From: Betaproteobacteria bacterium
GTDB taxonomy: Bacteria; Pseudomonadota; Gammaproteobacteria; Burkholderiales; Burkholderiaceae
Assembly (NCBI GenBank): GCA_947468785.1
Contig: CANIMS010000066.1
Coordinates: 1 to 8,048, forward strand
Length of the DNA stretch: 8,048 nucleotides
Reading direction: 5' to 3'
Shown here: positions 1 to 6,119 of the stretch, piece by piece
How positions within the stretch are numbered: the first letter of the stretch is position 1
How the letters are laid out: every line of letters starts with the position of its first letter
Notes under the pieces: model-generated
What the model was told of the DNA's origin: nothing
The model's database searches: none
What the model saw: only the letters and a program-made list of their open reading frames with translations
Program-made: the position numbers and the translations under genes

Positions 1-536
1 GTCAGGCTTAGTATTCCCAGACCAATTCCTAGGTAAAAGTTCTGGAGGAATGAAGAGACTTTTATGAGAAAGAGGGTTGGAGCAGGGAGATCTGCTTGGA
101 AGTGACTAAATACTTCTTTAAAAACAGGTACCACCCAAATCATCATTACAAAAATCAGCATGATGGACGTAAATAAAGTAATGCTGGGATAAGCGAGTGC
201 CTGTTGTACTTTGCGTCGTAATTCAATCTGTGATTCTAATTGCAGACAGATGGTCTCTAGGGCGAGATTGATATCACCCGTACGTTCACTAACAGCAATC
301 AGGTTGATAAATTCCATAGAGAAATGAGGCGCTTGCAGTTCTAGACATTTAGAGAAATGATGACCAGTTTTTAGTTGAGCGTGAAGCTTGCTTAGCCAAG
401 GGCGCCATGATTTTGGTGCAGTTTGATAGATCAATTCAATGGCATTGAGCAGGGCTAAACCAGCCTGCATTAAAGAAAGTAACTGTTGTGCAAAGTGGAG
501 TTGACCCTGCTTTGAGAGTTTTTGATTTATGACCAT
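1..536 (-). CDS. pilC: PilC/GspF-family inner-membrane platform protein of a type IV pilus or type II secretion-like system (3' part missing)
   Basis: This is the platform protein of a type IV pilus/type II secretion-type machine; it sits in the inner membrane and couples the cytoplasmic ATPase to pilin assembly. The ATG at 536-534 begins a frame that stays open to the window edge, giving 178 visible codons of an expected 350-400. One T2SS-F domain is visible: a cytoplasmic helical part (about residues 12-115, with FAQQL at 15-19 and SERTGD at 83-88), then ALAYP (113-117), a membrane segment (about 119-138), and the family pattern VP-x-F followed by LPAPT (150-154). Usual PilC proteins carry some 60 residues before the FxxQL helix; here there are only about 14, so the N-terminus is short. 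The start overlaps the end of the ATPase gene by 10 bases, which suggests translational coupling. The Shine-Dalgarno is weak. The family is secure; pilus versus secretion is inferred from the neighbours. Confidence 0.85.
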   Translation of the reverse strand, partial: MVINQKLSKQGQLHFAQQLLSLMQAGLALLNAIELIYQTAPKSWRPWLSKLHAQLKTGHHFSKCLELQAPHFSMEFINLIAVSERTGDINLALETICLQLESQIELRRKVQQALAYPSITLFTSIMLIFVMMIWVVPVFKEVFSHFQADLPAPTLFLIKVSSFLQNFYLGIGLGILSL

Positions 537-1606
537 GTGCCAACTTCTGTGTTTAATACATGCTCTTTGATTAAGCCCCGTTTGACATGCTGCAATCCTG
601 CCTCATGCAGGTTCAGATGCTGAAGCTCTGAGTTCATTAGCTGTTGACTGCTGAAGATTTCATGAACTCCTAAGCGGCCAAAGTATCCCGTCCCTTTACA
701 TAGCTTGCACAGGGCAGTAGTACTAAATGTTGTATTGCCACAATCAGGACAATTTCGACGAACAAGACGTTGGGAGCTGATGCAGCGAATGCAGGATTGA
801 ATCGAGTCTTGGTCAACACCCAAGTATTCAAGCCTTCCGAGTGCACCTCTTGCATTGCGGGTGTGTAAGGTGCTTAAAACAAGGTGACCAGTTTGTGCAG
901 CTTGTATGGCAATCTCAGCAGTTGCTTTATCCCGAATTTCACCAATCATGATGACATCAGGATCTTGCCTGAGAAGAGCGCGAATAATGGTAGAAAAATC
1001 TAAGCCTGCACGAGGGTGGTAAGCCACTTGGTTGATACCTGGTAAGCGAATTTCGATAGGGTCTTCTACCGAGCATATATTGCGATGTATTTGATTGAGT
1101 GCTTGTAGGCAGCTATACAGGGTACGGGTTTTTCCGCTGCCCGTAGGACCGGTGACCAATATGAGTCCGTGGGTTTGGTTAAGAGCATTTTTTAAAATAT
1201 CAAATTGCTCAGAAAGCAAACCAAGTTGATCAAGAGCAAGCTCTTCTATTTGATTTGGGAGGATACGAATAACAGCTTTTTCGCCATAGAGTGTTGGCAA
1301 TAAAGACACGCGACAATCGATGTCAGGCCTTGAAAAGTCTTTCCCGATACTAAGTCGACCATCCTGAGGTAGACGCTTTTCAGCGATATCCAGACGCGCC
1401 AGAATTTTGATGCGAGTAATGAGTCGCTCGTGTAGTTCCTGTGGGTGTTGAGCGGATATCTGGAGTAAACCATCAATCCTGAAGCGCACTAATGTTTGAT
1501 GAGTGCCAGCTTCAATATGTATATCACTTGCTCTGGAGTCAATTGCATTAAGAGCAATTTCATACCAGATGCGAATAATGAGGGAGTCATCATGAGACAA
1601 ACTCAA
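527..1606 (-). CDS. pilB: Short GspE/PilB-type assembly ATPase
   Basis: Cytoplasmic AAA-type secretion ATPase that powers pilus (or pseudopilus) assembly. Of its 359 residues, the protein opens directly with the core N2 domain (ASDIHIE at 26-32). It then shows Walker A GPTGSGKT (153-160), an Asp box with E181-D182, a Walker B region (DPDVIMIGE, 215-223), a His box (TGHLVLSTLHT, 239-249) and a four-cysteine zinc module (C286, C289, C300, C303) followed by GYFGRLGVHE. The zinc module argues against a PilT retraction ATPase. PilB is usually about 560 residues and GspE about 500, so the N-terminal MshEN/GspE_N region is absent. The loop between the two CxxC pairs is only 10 residues, and the usual C-terminal TSxxEVxR-type tail is missing. 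The start is TTG (1606-1604), sharing TTGA with the stop of the upstream CBS-domain gene; no ATG is available near it. The gene is probably co-translated with its neighbours. A ComGA-like competence role is possible. Confidence 0.88.
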   Translation of the reverse strand: MSLSHDDSLIIRIWYEIALNAIDSRASDIHIEAGTHQTLVRFRIDGLLQISAQHPQELHERLITRIKILARLDIAEKRLPQDGRLSIGKDFSRPDIDCRVSLLPTLYGEKAVIRILPNQIEELALDQLGLLSEQFDILKNALNQTHGLILVTGPTGSGKTRTLYSCLQALNQIHRNICSVEDPIEIRLPGINQVAYHPRAGLDFSTIIRALLRQDPDVIMIGEIRDKATAEIAIQAAQTGHLVLSTLHTRNARGALGRLEYLGVDQDSIQSCIRCISSQRLVRRNCPDCGNTTFSTTALCKLCKGTGYFGRLGVHEIFSSQQLMNSELQHLNLHEAGLQHVKRGLIKEHVLNTEVGTWS

Positions 1607-2892
1607 TCTTGAATATGACTGGAGGAGGGGCGATACAGCTTGACAGTTTTGATGCCTTGCTCATCAAACTGGACTATCTCCATTACGATGCCTGCAATAC
1701 GAACACTGACATCGTGATCAGGAATCGCTTCAAGTCTTTCTAGTATTAAACCATTCAGAGTGCGCGGGCCATCTAGCGGTAGATTGAGGTTGAGCAGGCG
1801 ATTGAGATCTCGCAGAGTGGCGCTACCACTGGCTAAATAAGTCCCATTGGCAAGCCAATGGGGGTCCGTAGAGAGGTTTGAAAATGATGTTGTGAATTCA
1901 CCGATCAACTCTTCAACGATATCTTCAAAAGTAACTAGACCTAAAACTTCACCATATTCATTGACTACCAAGCTCAAGCGCTGTTGATTATCTTGAAAGA
2001 ACTGCATCTGCTGTAGGACTGGTGTGCCACTCGGTATGAAATAAGGCTCGCTTAACAAGGATCTAAAGTCTTCATGCTTGAGATCGGTATCTCCCAAGAG
2101 CGAAAGCGCTTTTTTAACAGAAAGAATGCCGACGATTCGTTCAGAGTCTCCATCACATACAGGTAGCTTATTGTGATAACAGGTCTCTAGTTGCTGTACC
2201 ACTTCATCAATTGGCCTAGAAAGATCAAGAACCTCAATCTTTGCACGTGGCGTCATTACATCATCAACTGTAATATTTTCTAGGTTGAAAAGATTCAGCA
2301 AGATATTGCGATGGTGAGTCGATACAAAGCGATTTGACTCGAGCACTAAGCTTCGCAACTCCTCTTGACTCATCGTTCTGCTATCGGATGAGGACTGCAG
2401 GCCAGAGATTTTCATTAAGCCAGAAACAAAGCTATTAATGAACCAAAGTAGGGGCTTGAAAACAAACGTTAAGGGGAGAATGAACCAGCCCACACTCGAA
2501 GCAATTTTTTCCGGGAAGGCCGCACCAATCACTTTGGGCGTGATCTCACTAAAAACAATAATCAGCAGTGCTACTACCAATGTAGCAATTGTTAAAACAA
2601 GTCCACTGTCGCCAAAAATATGTAACGCAATTCCAGTTACTAAAATAGGTAGTACCGTATTGATTAGATTATTTGAAATTAACAGTACTGAAAGCAGGGA
2701 ATCAATTCGCTTGAGCAGTCTTTCAGCCAGTGCGGCGCCAGCATTACCACTATTAGCCATGGCTCGGAGTCGATGTCGATTTGACGACAGCATACTAGTC
2801 TCGGCCATCGAGAAAAAGCCAGAGAGTGCGAGTAAAAAAAGGACTAAGGCCAGCTGACTTAAAAAGGGCCAATCGTCAAAAAAGTTGTCCAT
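1603..2892 (-). CDS. HlyC/CorC (CNNM)-family membrane protein with DUF21, CBS pair and CorC_HlyC domains
   Basis: Integral membrane protein of the CorB/YfjD/CNNM family, linked to magnesium or cobalt efflux and resistance in other bacteria; the transported ion here is unknown. I start it at the ATG (2892-2890), giving 429 residues, the usual size for CorB/YfjD, with GCAGG about 8 bases upstream. A TTG 33 bases further out is in frame but lies in the presumed promoter. Layout: DUF21 membrane domain (about 10-165) with segments near 11-33, 66-90, 97-115 and 136-158, including SGFFSMAETS and the conserved FSEITPK (114-120); two CBS domains (about 212-335) with VDDVMTPR and VNEYGEVLGLVTFEDIVEELIGE; and a C-terminal CorC_HlyC domain (about 345-425) with TLNGLILERL. 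CBS pairs in this family bind adenine nucleotides and Mg. It is the first gene of the minus-strand operon leading to the pilus genes, a conserved adjacency rather than an obvious functional link. Confidence 0.9.
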   Translation of the reverse strand: MDNFFDDWPFLSQLALVLFLLALSGFFSMAETSMLSSNRHRLRAMANSGNAGAALAERLLKRIDSLLSVLLISNNLINTVLPILVTGIALHIFGDSGLVLTIATLVVALLIIVFSEITPKVIGAAFPEKIASSVGWFILPLTFVFKPLLWFINSFVSGLMKISGLQSSSDSRTMSQEELRSLVLESNRFVSTHHRNILLNLFNLENITVDDVMTPRAKIEVLDLSRPIDEVVQQLETCYHNKLPVCDGDSERIVGILSVKKALSLLGDTDLKHEDFRSLLSEPYFIPSGTPVLQQMQFFQDNQQRLSLVVNEYGEVLGLVTFEDIVEELIGEFTTSFSNLSTDPHWLANGTYLASGSATLRDLNRLLNLNLPLDGPRTLNGLILERLEAIPDHDVSVRIAGIVMEIVQFDEQGIKTVKLYRPSSSHIQD

Positions 2893-2923
2893 GTGTTTTG
2901 CCTGCAAAAAGTGAGGATGATTC

Positions 2924-2991
2924 AATATAGCAAAGTGCTATTTCACAAGCTATAGCTAGCTTGGAAACCGAAGTCATCCAATCTCTCTAAT
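2924..2991. promoter_or_regulatory. Divergent promoter region with two adjacent dyads
   Basis: This gap between the CBS-domain membrane gene and the alkyltransferase gene must start transcription in both directions. For the minus-strand operon, TATATT (2929-2924) is a 5/6 match to a sigma-70 -10 box, giving a leader of about 25 bases. For the plus strand, TCTAAT (2986-2991) is a 5/6 match; no convincing -35 is seen on either side. Two perfect inverted repeats lie side by side: ATAGCA-AAG-TGCTAT (2927-2941), which overlaps the minus-strand -10, and CAAGCTA-TAGC-TAGCTTG (2946-2963). Neither is followed by a T-run, so they look more like operator sites than terminators. The dyads are read directly; promoter roles are inferred. 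Confidence 0.4.
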
Positions 2992-3010
2992 CTATGTGAG
3001 AATCTTCTTT

Positions 3011-3520
3011 ATGGCTAGTGCTCGACCAAAATCCTCTATTGACCTTCAATATTGTGTAATCAAGGCTCCCTTTGGATGTTTGGGTATCGAAACCCAAATG
3101 GTTGATGGCAGCTTGATGATTTCCAGAATAGATTACTTACCCGCAAGCAAGGCCTTACTCAAACCCCAAAATCAATTGGCTCAGGAAGCGGCAAAGCAAT
3201 GTCAGGCTTACTTCCAAAATCCACACCACCATTTTGATCTGCCCTTAAAGCCCTCAGGTACAAAGCATCAATCACAGGTATGGAAAAGCGTTCTAGAAAT
3301 TCCAGTAGGCAAAACTATCACTTATGGAGAGATTGCTCAGAAAATCAAGAGCGGCGCAAGAGCAGTAGGCACAGCATGTGGTGCTAACCCCTACCCCCTC
3401 GTCACTCCGTGTCACCGAGTGGTTTCTGCTCAAGGTTTAGGTGGTTTTATGAAAGAAGATGCCCCAGGTTTTTATCGCCAAATCAAAATATGGCTTTTAA
3501 AGCATGAAGGGGTTATTTAA
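3011..3520 (+). CDS. ogt: Methylated-DNA--[protein]-cysteine S-methyltransferase (Ogt type)
   Basis: Suicide DNA-repair protein that moves the alkyl group from O6-alkylguanine (and O4-alkylthymine) onto its own cysteine, acting on DNA in the cytoplasm. I chose the ATG at 3011 (169 residues) because a GAGA Shine-Dalgarno lies about 9 bases upstream; the in-frame GTG at 2996 has none and may lie before the transcript start. The N-terminal half is a divergent RNase-H-like domain, and the C-terminal half is the DNA-binding helix-turn-helix (TYGEIAQ at 104-110, RAVGTACGANP at 117-127). R117 is the expected arginine finger, and the nucleophile is C134 in the PCHRV signature (133-137), followed by GLGGF. 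There is no AraC/Ada domain, so this is the Ogt form rather than Ada. Its 3' end overlaps the stop codon of the convergent squalene-synthase-like gene by four bases. Confidence 0.93.
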   Translation: MASARPKSSIDLQYCVIKAPFGCLGIETQMVDGSLMISRIDYLPASKALLKPQNQLAQEAAKQCQAYFQNPHHHFDLPLKPSGTKHQSQVWKSVLEIPVGKTITYGEIAQKIKSGARAVGTACGANPYPLVTPCHRVVSAQGLGGFMKEDAPGFYRQIKIWLLKHEGVI

Positions 3521-4491
3521 TCTCGCTTGAGATTTCTGAGGGAGCCAGTAGATAGTTTAAAGAAGGCTTTCATCATGAGATCGCTGGCGGCGGCGACATT
3601 GGTAAAGCTATAAAAAGCCATCACCGTTTTGCGAGAGAGTTTTACCTCATCTTGATGGGCAAATTCTTTTTGCTTGGCAATCTCTGACAGTGTCATTGCA
3701 GCTAAGCCAAATGCTAAAAAGCAAAATCTTCGTATCCCAATGTCTTGCTTAGGAATCAGGAGGATGTATCGCAAAGAATCCTCCAGTTTTTGATAAGCAA
3801 TACCAAGTAACTCAGTTTGACTGATGTTGGCAGGTTTCCAGGACACGCCTCGGGCCTTATCTTCCGGAGAGTCTTTGAGAATATTGGTCATCTGTAGCGC
3901 TTGACCAAAGGCTATTGCTAGATCTTCATGGCCCTGTATTCGTTTTGCAAATTCAGCAGAATGATTGCTAAAGATGGTAGTCAGAAGTTCACCGACTACC
4001 CCAGCGACTACATAGCAATATTTCTCAAACTCTTGGAGATCTTTCAGTCCAGACTGAGTTTGCTTATTATGAAAATGAGACATTCCATTTGACATGATCG
4101 TGACACAGCGACTCACTGCAGCCTGATCGCTTTTAGAACAGGTATGCAAAATACGTAAAACGGTTGGCGTATGAATAATTAAATCCAACTCATCTTGATT
4201 GGCGTGACTTTTTAGCGCAACTAGACAAGGATCAACAAAGGCGCTGACTGGCAATTTTTCTAGTACAACTTCTAAGAAAAGCTGAGATAGTGTTTGTTTG
4301 CTATCGGGGCTTAAATCTGCGGCATCTTCAATCGTATCGACTATTCGACAGAGCAAGTAGGTGTTGCCCACCACTTTTTCAATGCTTGGGGGTAATAGTG
4401 GAATGGTCAGGGCAAAGGTGCGAGAGACAGACCCCAGAATGGCTTTTTGGTATGCCAGGTCGCTTAGAGGGTTCTCTTTAAGGGAATTCAC
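3517..4491 (-). CDS. Squalene/phytoene synthase family protein, squalene-synthase-like
   Basis: Head-to-head prenyltransferase joining two prenyl diphosphates (farnesyl for squalene, geranylgeranyl for phytoene); sequence details favour the single-enzyme squalene synthase (FDFT1/ERG9-like) group. Of 324 residues, SRTFALTIPLLPP (23-35) matches the N-terminal SQS helix, and D52-TIE-D56 is the first Asp-rich motif, within YLLCRIVDTIED. YCYVVAGVVGELL (158-170) matches the SQS segment YCHYVAGLVG. The second Asp-rich motif is NILKDSPED (203-211), with D207 and D211. The eukaryotic C-terminal membrane anchor is absent. Lysine 206 sits where NIIRD carries arginine. The start is GTG (4491-4489); a stop lies five codons upstream in frame. 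AAGG directly abuts the GTG, too close to serve as a normal ribosome site. No hopanoid or carotenoid genes lie nearby, so the product is undetermined. Confidence 0.85.
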   Translation of the reverse strand: MNSLKENPLSDLAYQKAILGSVSRTFALTIPLLPPSIEKVVGNTYLLCRIVDTIEDAADLSPDSKQTLSQLFLEVVLEKLPVSAFVDPCLVALKSHANQDELDLIIHTPTVLRILHTCSKSDQAAVSRCVTIMSNGMSHFHNKQTQSGLKDLQEFEKYCYVVAGVVGELLTTIFSNHSAEFAKRIQGHEDLAIAFGQALQMTNILKDSPEDKARGVSWKPANISQTELLGIAYQKLEDSLRYILLIPKQDIGIRRFCFLAFGLAAMTLSEIAKQKEFAHQDEVKLSRKTVMAFYSFTNVAAASDLMMKAFFKLSTGSLRNLKRD

Positions 4492-4541
4492 CCTTGAATT
4501 ATGTCAGACCGGCATGCCTCAAATGAGTACGGATTCCCTTA

Positions 4542-4575
4542 TTGTCAAAAGTGACATGGTCATATAATTTGACCA
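4542..4575 (+). promoter_or_regulatory. Probable sigma-70 promoter overlapped by a 19-base operator-like palindrome
   Basis: A perfect -10 box TATAAT (4563-4568) is preceded by TTGTCA (4542-4547, 5/6 match to -35) with a short 15-base spacer. The start point would be near 4575, leaving a 25-base leader before the symporter ATG. The -10 lies within a perfect inverted repeat TGGTCA-TATAATT-TGACCA (4557-4575). The core TCA-N7-TGA also fits the T-N11-A pattern of LysR-type regulator sites; GntR-type binding is another option. A protein bound here would cover the -10 box, which suggests repression. No regulator gene is present in the window. Confidence 0.5.
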
Positions 4576-4583
4576 ATTTCCTG

Positions 4584-4590
4584 AAGGAGA
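4584..4590 (+). promoter_or_regulatory. Strong Shine-Dalgarno site of the symporter gene
   Basis: AAGGAGA matches the anti-Shine-Dalgarno end of 16S rRNA and lies 9 bases before the ATG at 4600. It is the clearest ribosome binding site in the plus-strand part of the window and fixes the start of the symporter. Confidence 0.8.
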
Positions 4591-4599
4591 AACTGGGCG

Positions 4600-6015
4600 A
4601 TGTTGATTTGGTTTGTCATCATCTATTGGGTGATATCGGTAGGTATTGGGTTATGGGCTGCTCTGCGCGTGAAAAACACCGCCGATTTTGCTGCTGCCGG
4701 CCATAGCTTGCCTTTGCCAATCGTCACAGCAACCGTTTTTGCTACCTGGTTTGGAGCTGAAGCAGTTTTAGGGGTCCCTGCTACCTTTTTGAAAGAAGGT
4801 TTGGGAGGTATCGTTTCCGATCCCTTTGGTTCTTCCATGTGTTTAATTCTAGTGGGCCTGTTTTTTGCAAGGCATCTCTATAACCGCCGCATGCTCACCA
4901 TTGGAGATTTCTTTCGCGAAAAATATGGACGCACGGTTGAAGTCTTGGTTACCTTATGTATTGTGGTTTCTTATTTAGGCTGGGTTGCTGCACAAATTAA
5001 AGCCCTCGGCTTAGTATTTAATGTCGTTTCTGATGGAAGTATTTCTCAAACAGGCGGGATGTTAATTGGCGCAGGTAGTGTGCTCATCTATACCTTGTTT
5101 GGCGGCATGTGGTCAGTGGCGATTACAGACTTTATCCAGATGATCATTATTGTGATTGGCATGCTTTACATCGGTGGCGAGATGACTGCTCAAACTGGTG
5201 GCGTTGGGGTAGTGATTGAGCATGCGGCCGCGGCGGGCCAATTTAGTAACTTCTGGCCCGAGATGAATCTAGCCTCGATTCTGGGGTTCACTGCAGCCTT
5301 ATGCACCATGATGCTGGGCTCGATTCCGCAGCAAGATGTTTTCCAGCGAATCACTTCTTCTAAGAATGTGAGTGTTGCAGTGCAGGCAGCTATCTTAGGC
5401 GGTGTTTTATATTTTGTGTTTGCGTTTGTACCGCTCTACTTAGCTTATTCGGCGACATTGATTAATCCAGATTTAGTGAAAAAATATGTGGATACCGATC
5501 CACAGATGATCTTGCCCAAGCTGATCTTGAATCATGCACCAATATTTGCGCAAGTGATGTTCTTCGGGGCGCTTCTATCGGCAATTAAGAGTTGCGCTAG
5601 TGCAACTTTATTAGCGCCTTCTGTAACCTTTGCGGAAAATATTGTGCGCGGTTTCTTTAAGCACTTATCAGATCAGCATCTGTTAAAAATTATGCGCATT
5701 ACCGTCTTATGTTTTACGGTAGTGGTGACTTTTTTCGCCATCAACTCCGAACTATCGATTTTCAAAATGGTCGAAAGTGCCTATAAGGTCACATTAGTGG
5801 CAGCATTTGTGCCCCTTGCTTTTGGGGTTTACTGGTCAAAGGCAAATTCTTTAGGGGGCTTATTAGCCGTAGTTTGTGGTTTAGCGGTTTGGATTGCCTG
5901 TGAGGTTTTAGCCCCTAGCGCTATATTGCCTCCTCAATTGGCAGGCCTATTTGCCAGCATTGCAGGTATGTTATTGGGCAGTTTGGTACCAAAAGATCTA
6001 TTAAAAGCGGTTTAA
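4600..6015 (+). CDS. Sodium:solute symporter (SSS/SLC5) family transporter
   Basis: Inner-membrane secondary transporter of the PutP/vSGLT family with the LeuT fold, importing a small solute; the substrate is not identifiable from sequence. It has 471 residues and about 13 hydrophobic segments across its whole length. Family marks include FATWFGAEAVLG (47-58) in the broken first core helix, GDFFREKYGR (102-111), FGGMWSVAITDFIQ (167-180), IPQQDVFQR (242-250), and FFGALLSAIKSCASATLL (321-338), the helix that normally completes the Na2 sodium site. By alignment from memory to E. coli PutP, S331 corresponds to S340, C332 to T341, and K330 to M339; a lysine beside Na2 is unusual. The start is well supported by AAGGAGA. 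It appears monocistronic: promoter and palindrome upstream, hairpin terminator directly after the stop. Related proteins carry proline, pantothenate, acetate or other organic acids. Confidence 0.9.
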   Translation: MLIWFVIIYWVISVGIGLWAALRVKNTADFAAAGHSLPLPIVTATVFATWFGAEAVLGVPATFLKEGLGGIVSDPFGSSMCLILVGLFFARHLYNRRMLTIGDFFREKYGRTVEVLVTLCIVVSYLGWVAAQIKALGLVFNVVSDGSISQTGGMLIGAGSVLIYTLFGGMWSVAITDFIQMIIIVIGMLYIGGEMTAQTGGVGVVIEHAAAAGQFSNFWPEMNLASILGFTAALCTMMLGSIPQQDVFQRITSSKNVSVAVQAAILGGVLYFVFAFVPLYLAYSATLINPDLVKKYVDTDPQMILPKLILNHAPIFAQVMFFGALLSAIKSCASATLLAPSVTFAENIVRGFFKHLSDQHLLKIMRITVLCFTVVVTFFAINSELSIFKMVESAYKVTLVAAFVPLAFGVYWSKANSLGGLLAVVCGLAVWIACEVLAPSAILPPQLAGLFASIAGMLLGSLVPKDLLKAV

Positions 6016-6022
6016 AGCCCTG

Positions 6023-6051
6023 GTTGCCTATAAATTAGGCAACATTATTTT
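6023..6051 (+). terminator. Probable intrinsic terminator after the symporter gene
   Basis: GTTGCCTA (6023-6030) and TAGGCAAC (6036-6043) form a perfect 8-bp stem with a 5-base loop, followed by ATTATTTT. It begins 8 bases after the symporter stop. The T-run is interrupted, so termination may be partial, with some read-through into the next gene. Confidence 0.7.
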
Positions 6052-6056
6052 GTGGC

Positions 6057-6115
6057 ATCCCAAAATATTCTCATCTAATATGACAGTAATTCAATATTTT
6101 TTATTCTCTTGGGAT
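6057..6115. promoter_or_regulatory. Upstream region of the ketopantoate-reductase-like gene with nested inverted repeats
   Basis: Two pairs of perfect arms nest around a 23-base centre: ATCCCAA (6057-6063) with TTGGGAT (6109-6115), and AAAATATT (6062-6069) with AATATTTT (6093-6100). Inside lie weak promoter-like boxes: ATGACA (6080-6085, 5/6 to -35), 16 bases, TATTCT (6102-6107, 4/6 to -10); TAATAT (6076-6081) is another -10 candidate. If the first pair is used, the leader would be only a few bases long. The repeats are read directly; the promoter assignment is weak. Confidence 0.3.
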
Positions 6116-6119
6116 TCCT

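Noticed and set aside
527..1606. Reading the short ATPase as a PilT-type retraction ATPase on the basis of size
   Set aside because: The four-cysteine zinc module (C286, C289, C300, C303) is typical of PilB/GspE and absent from PilT.
2438..2857. A 139-codon open frame on the plus strand, antisense to the CorC-like gene
   Set aside because: It lies entirely opposite well-conserved DUF21 membrane-domain sequence, has no recognisable family, and is best explained as a shadow frame.
2890..2925. TTG start for the CorC-like gene, adding 11 residues
   Set aside because: The added residues precede the normal family start, the TTG lies in the presumed -10/dyad region, and the ATG at 2892 gives the usual length with a ribosome site.
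2996..3010. GTG start for the alkyltransferase, adding 5 residues
   Set aside because: It has no Shine-Dalgarno and lies at the end of the presumed promoter; ATG 3011 has GAGA at good spacing.
4290..4567. Two overlapping plus-strand frames of 63 and 68 codons at the 5' end of the squalene-synthase-like gene
   Set aside because: They are opposite conserved residues of that gene, have no convincing ribosome site, and resemble no family.
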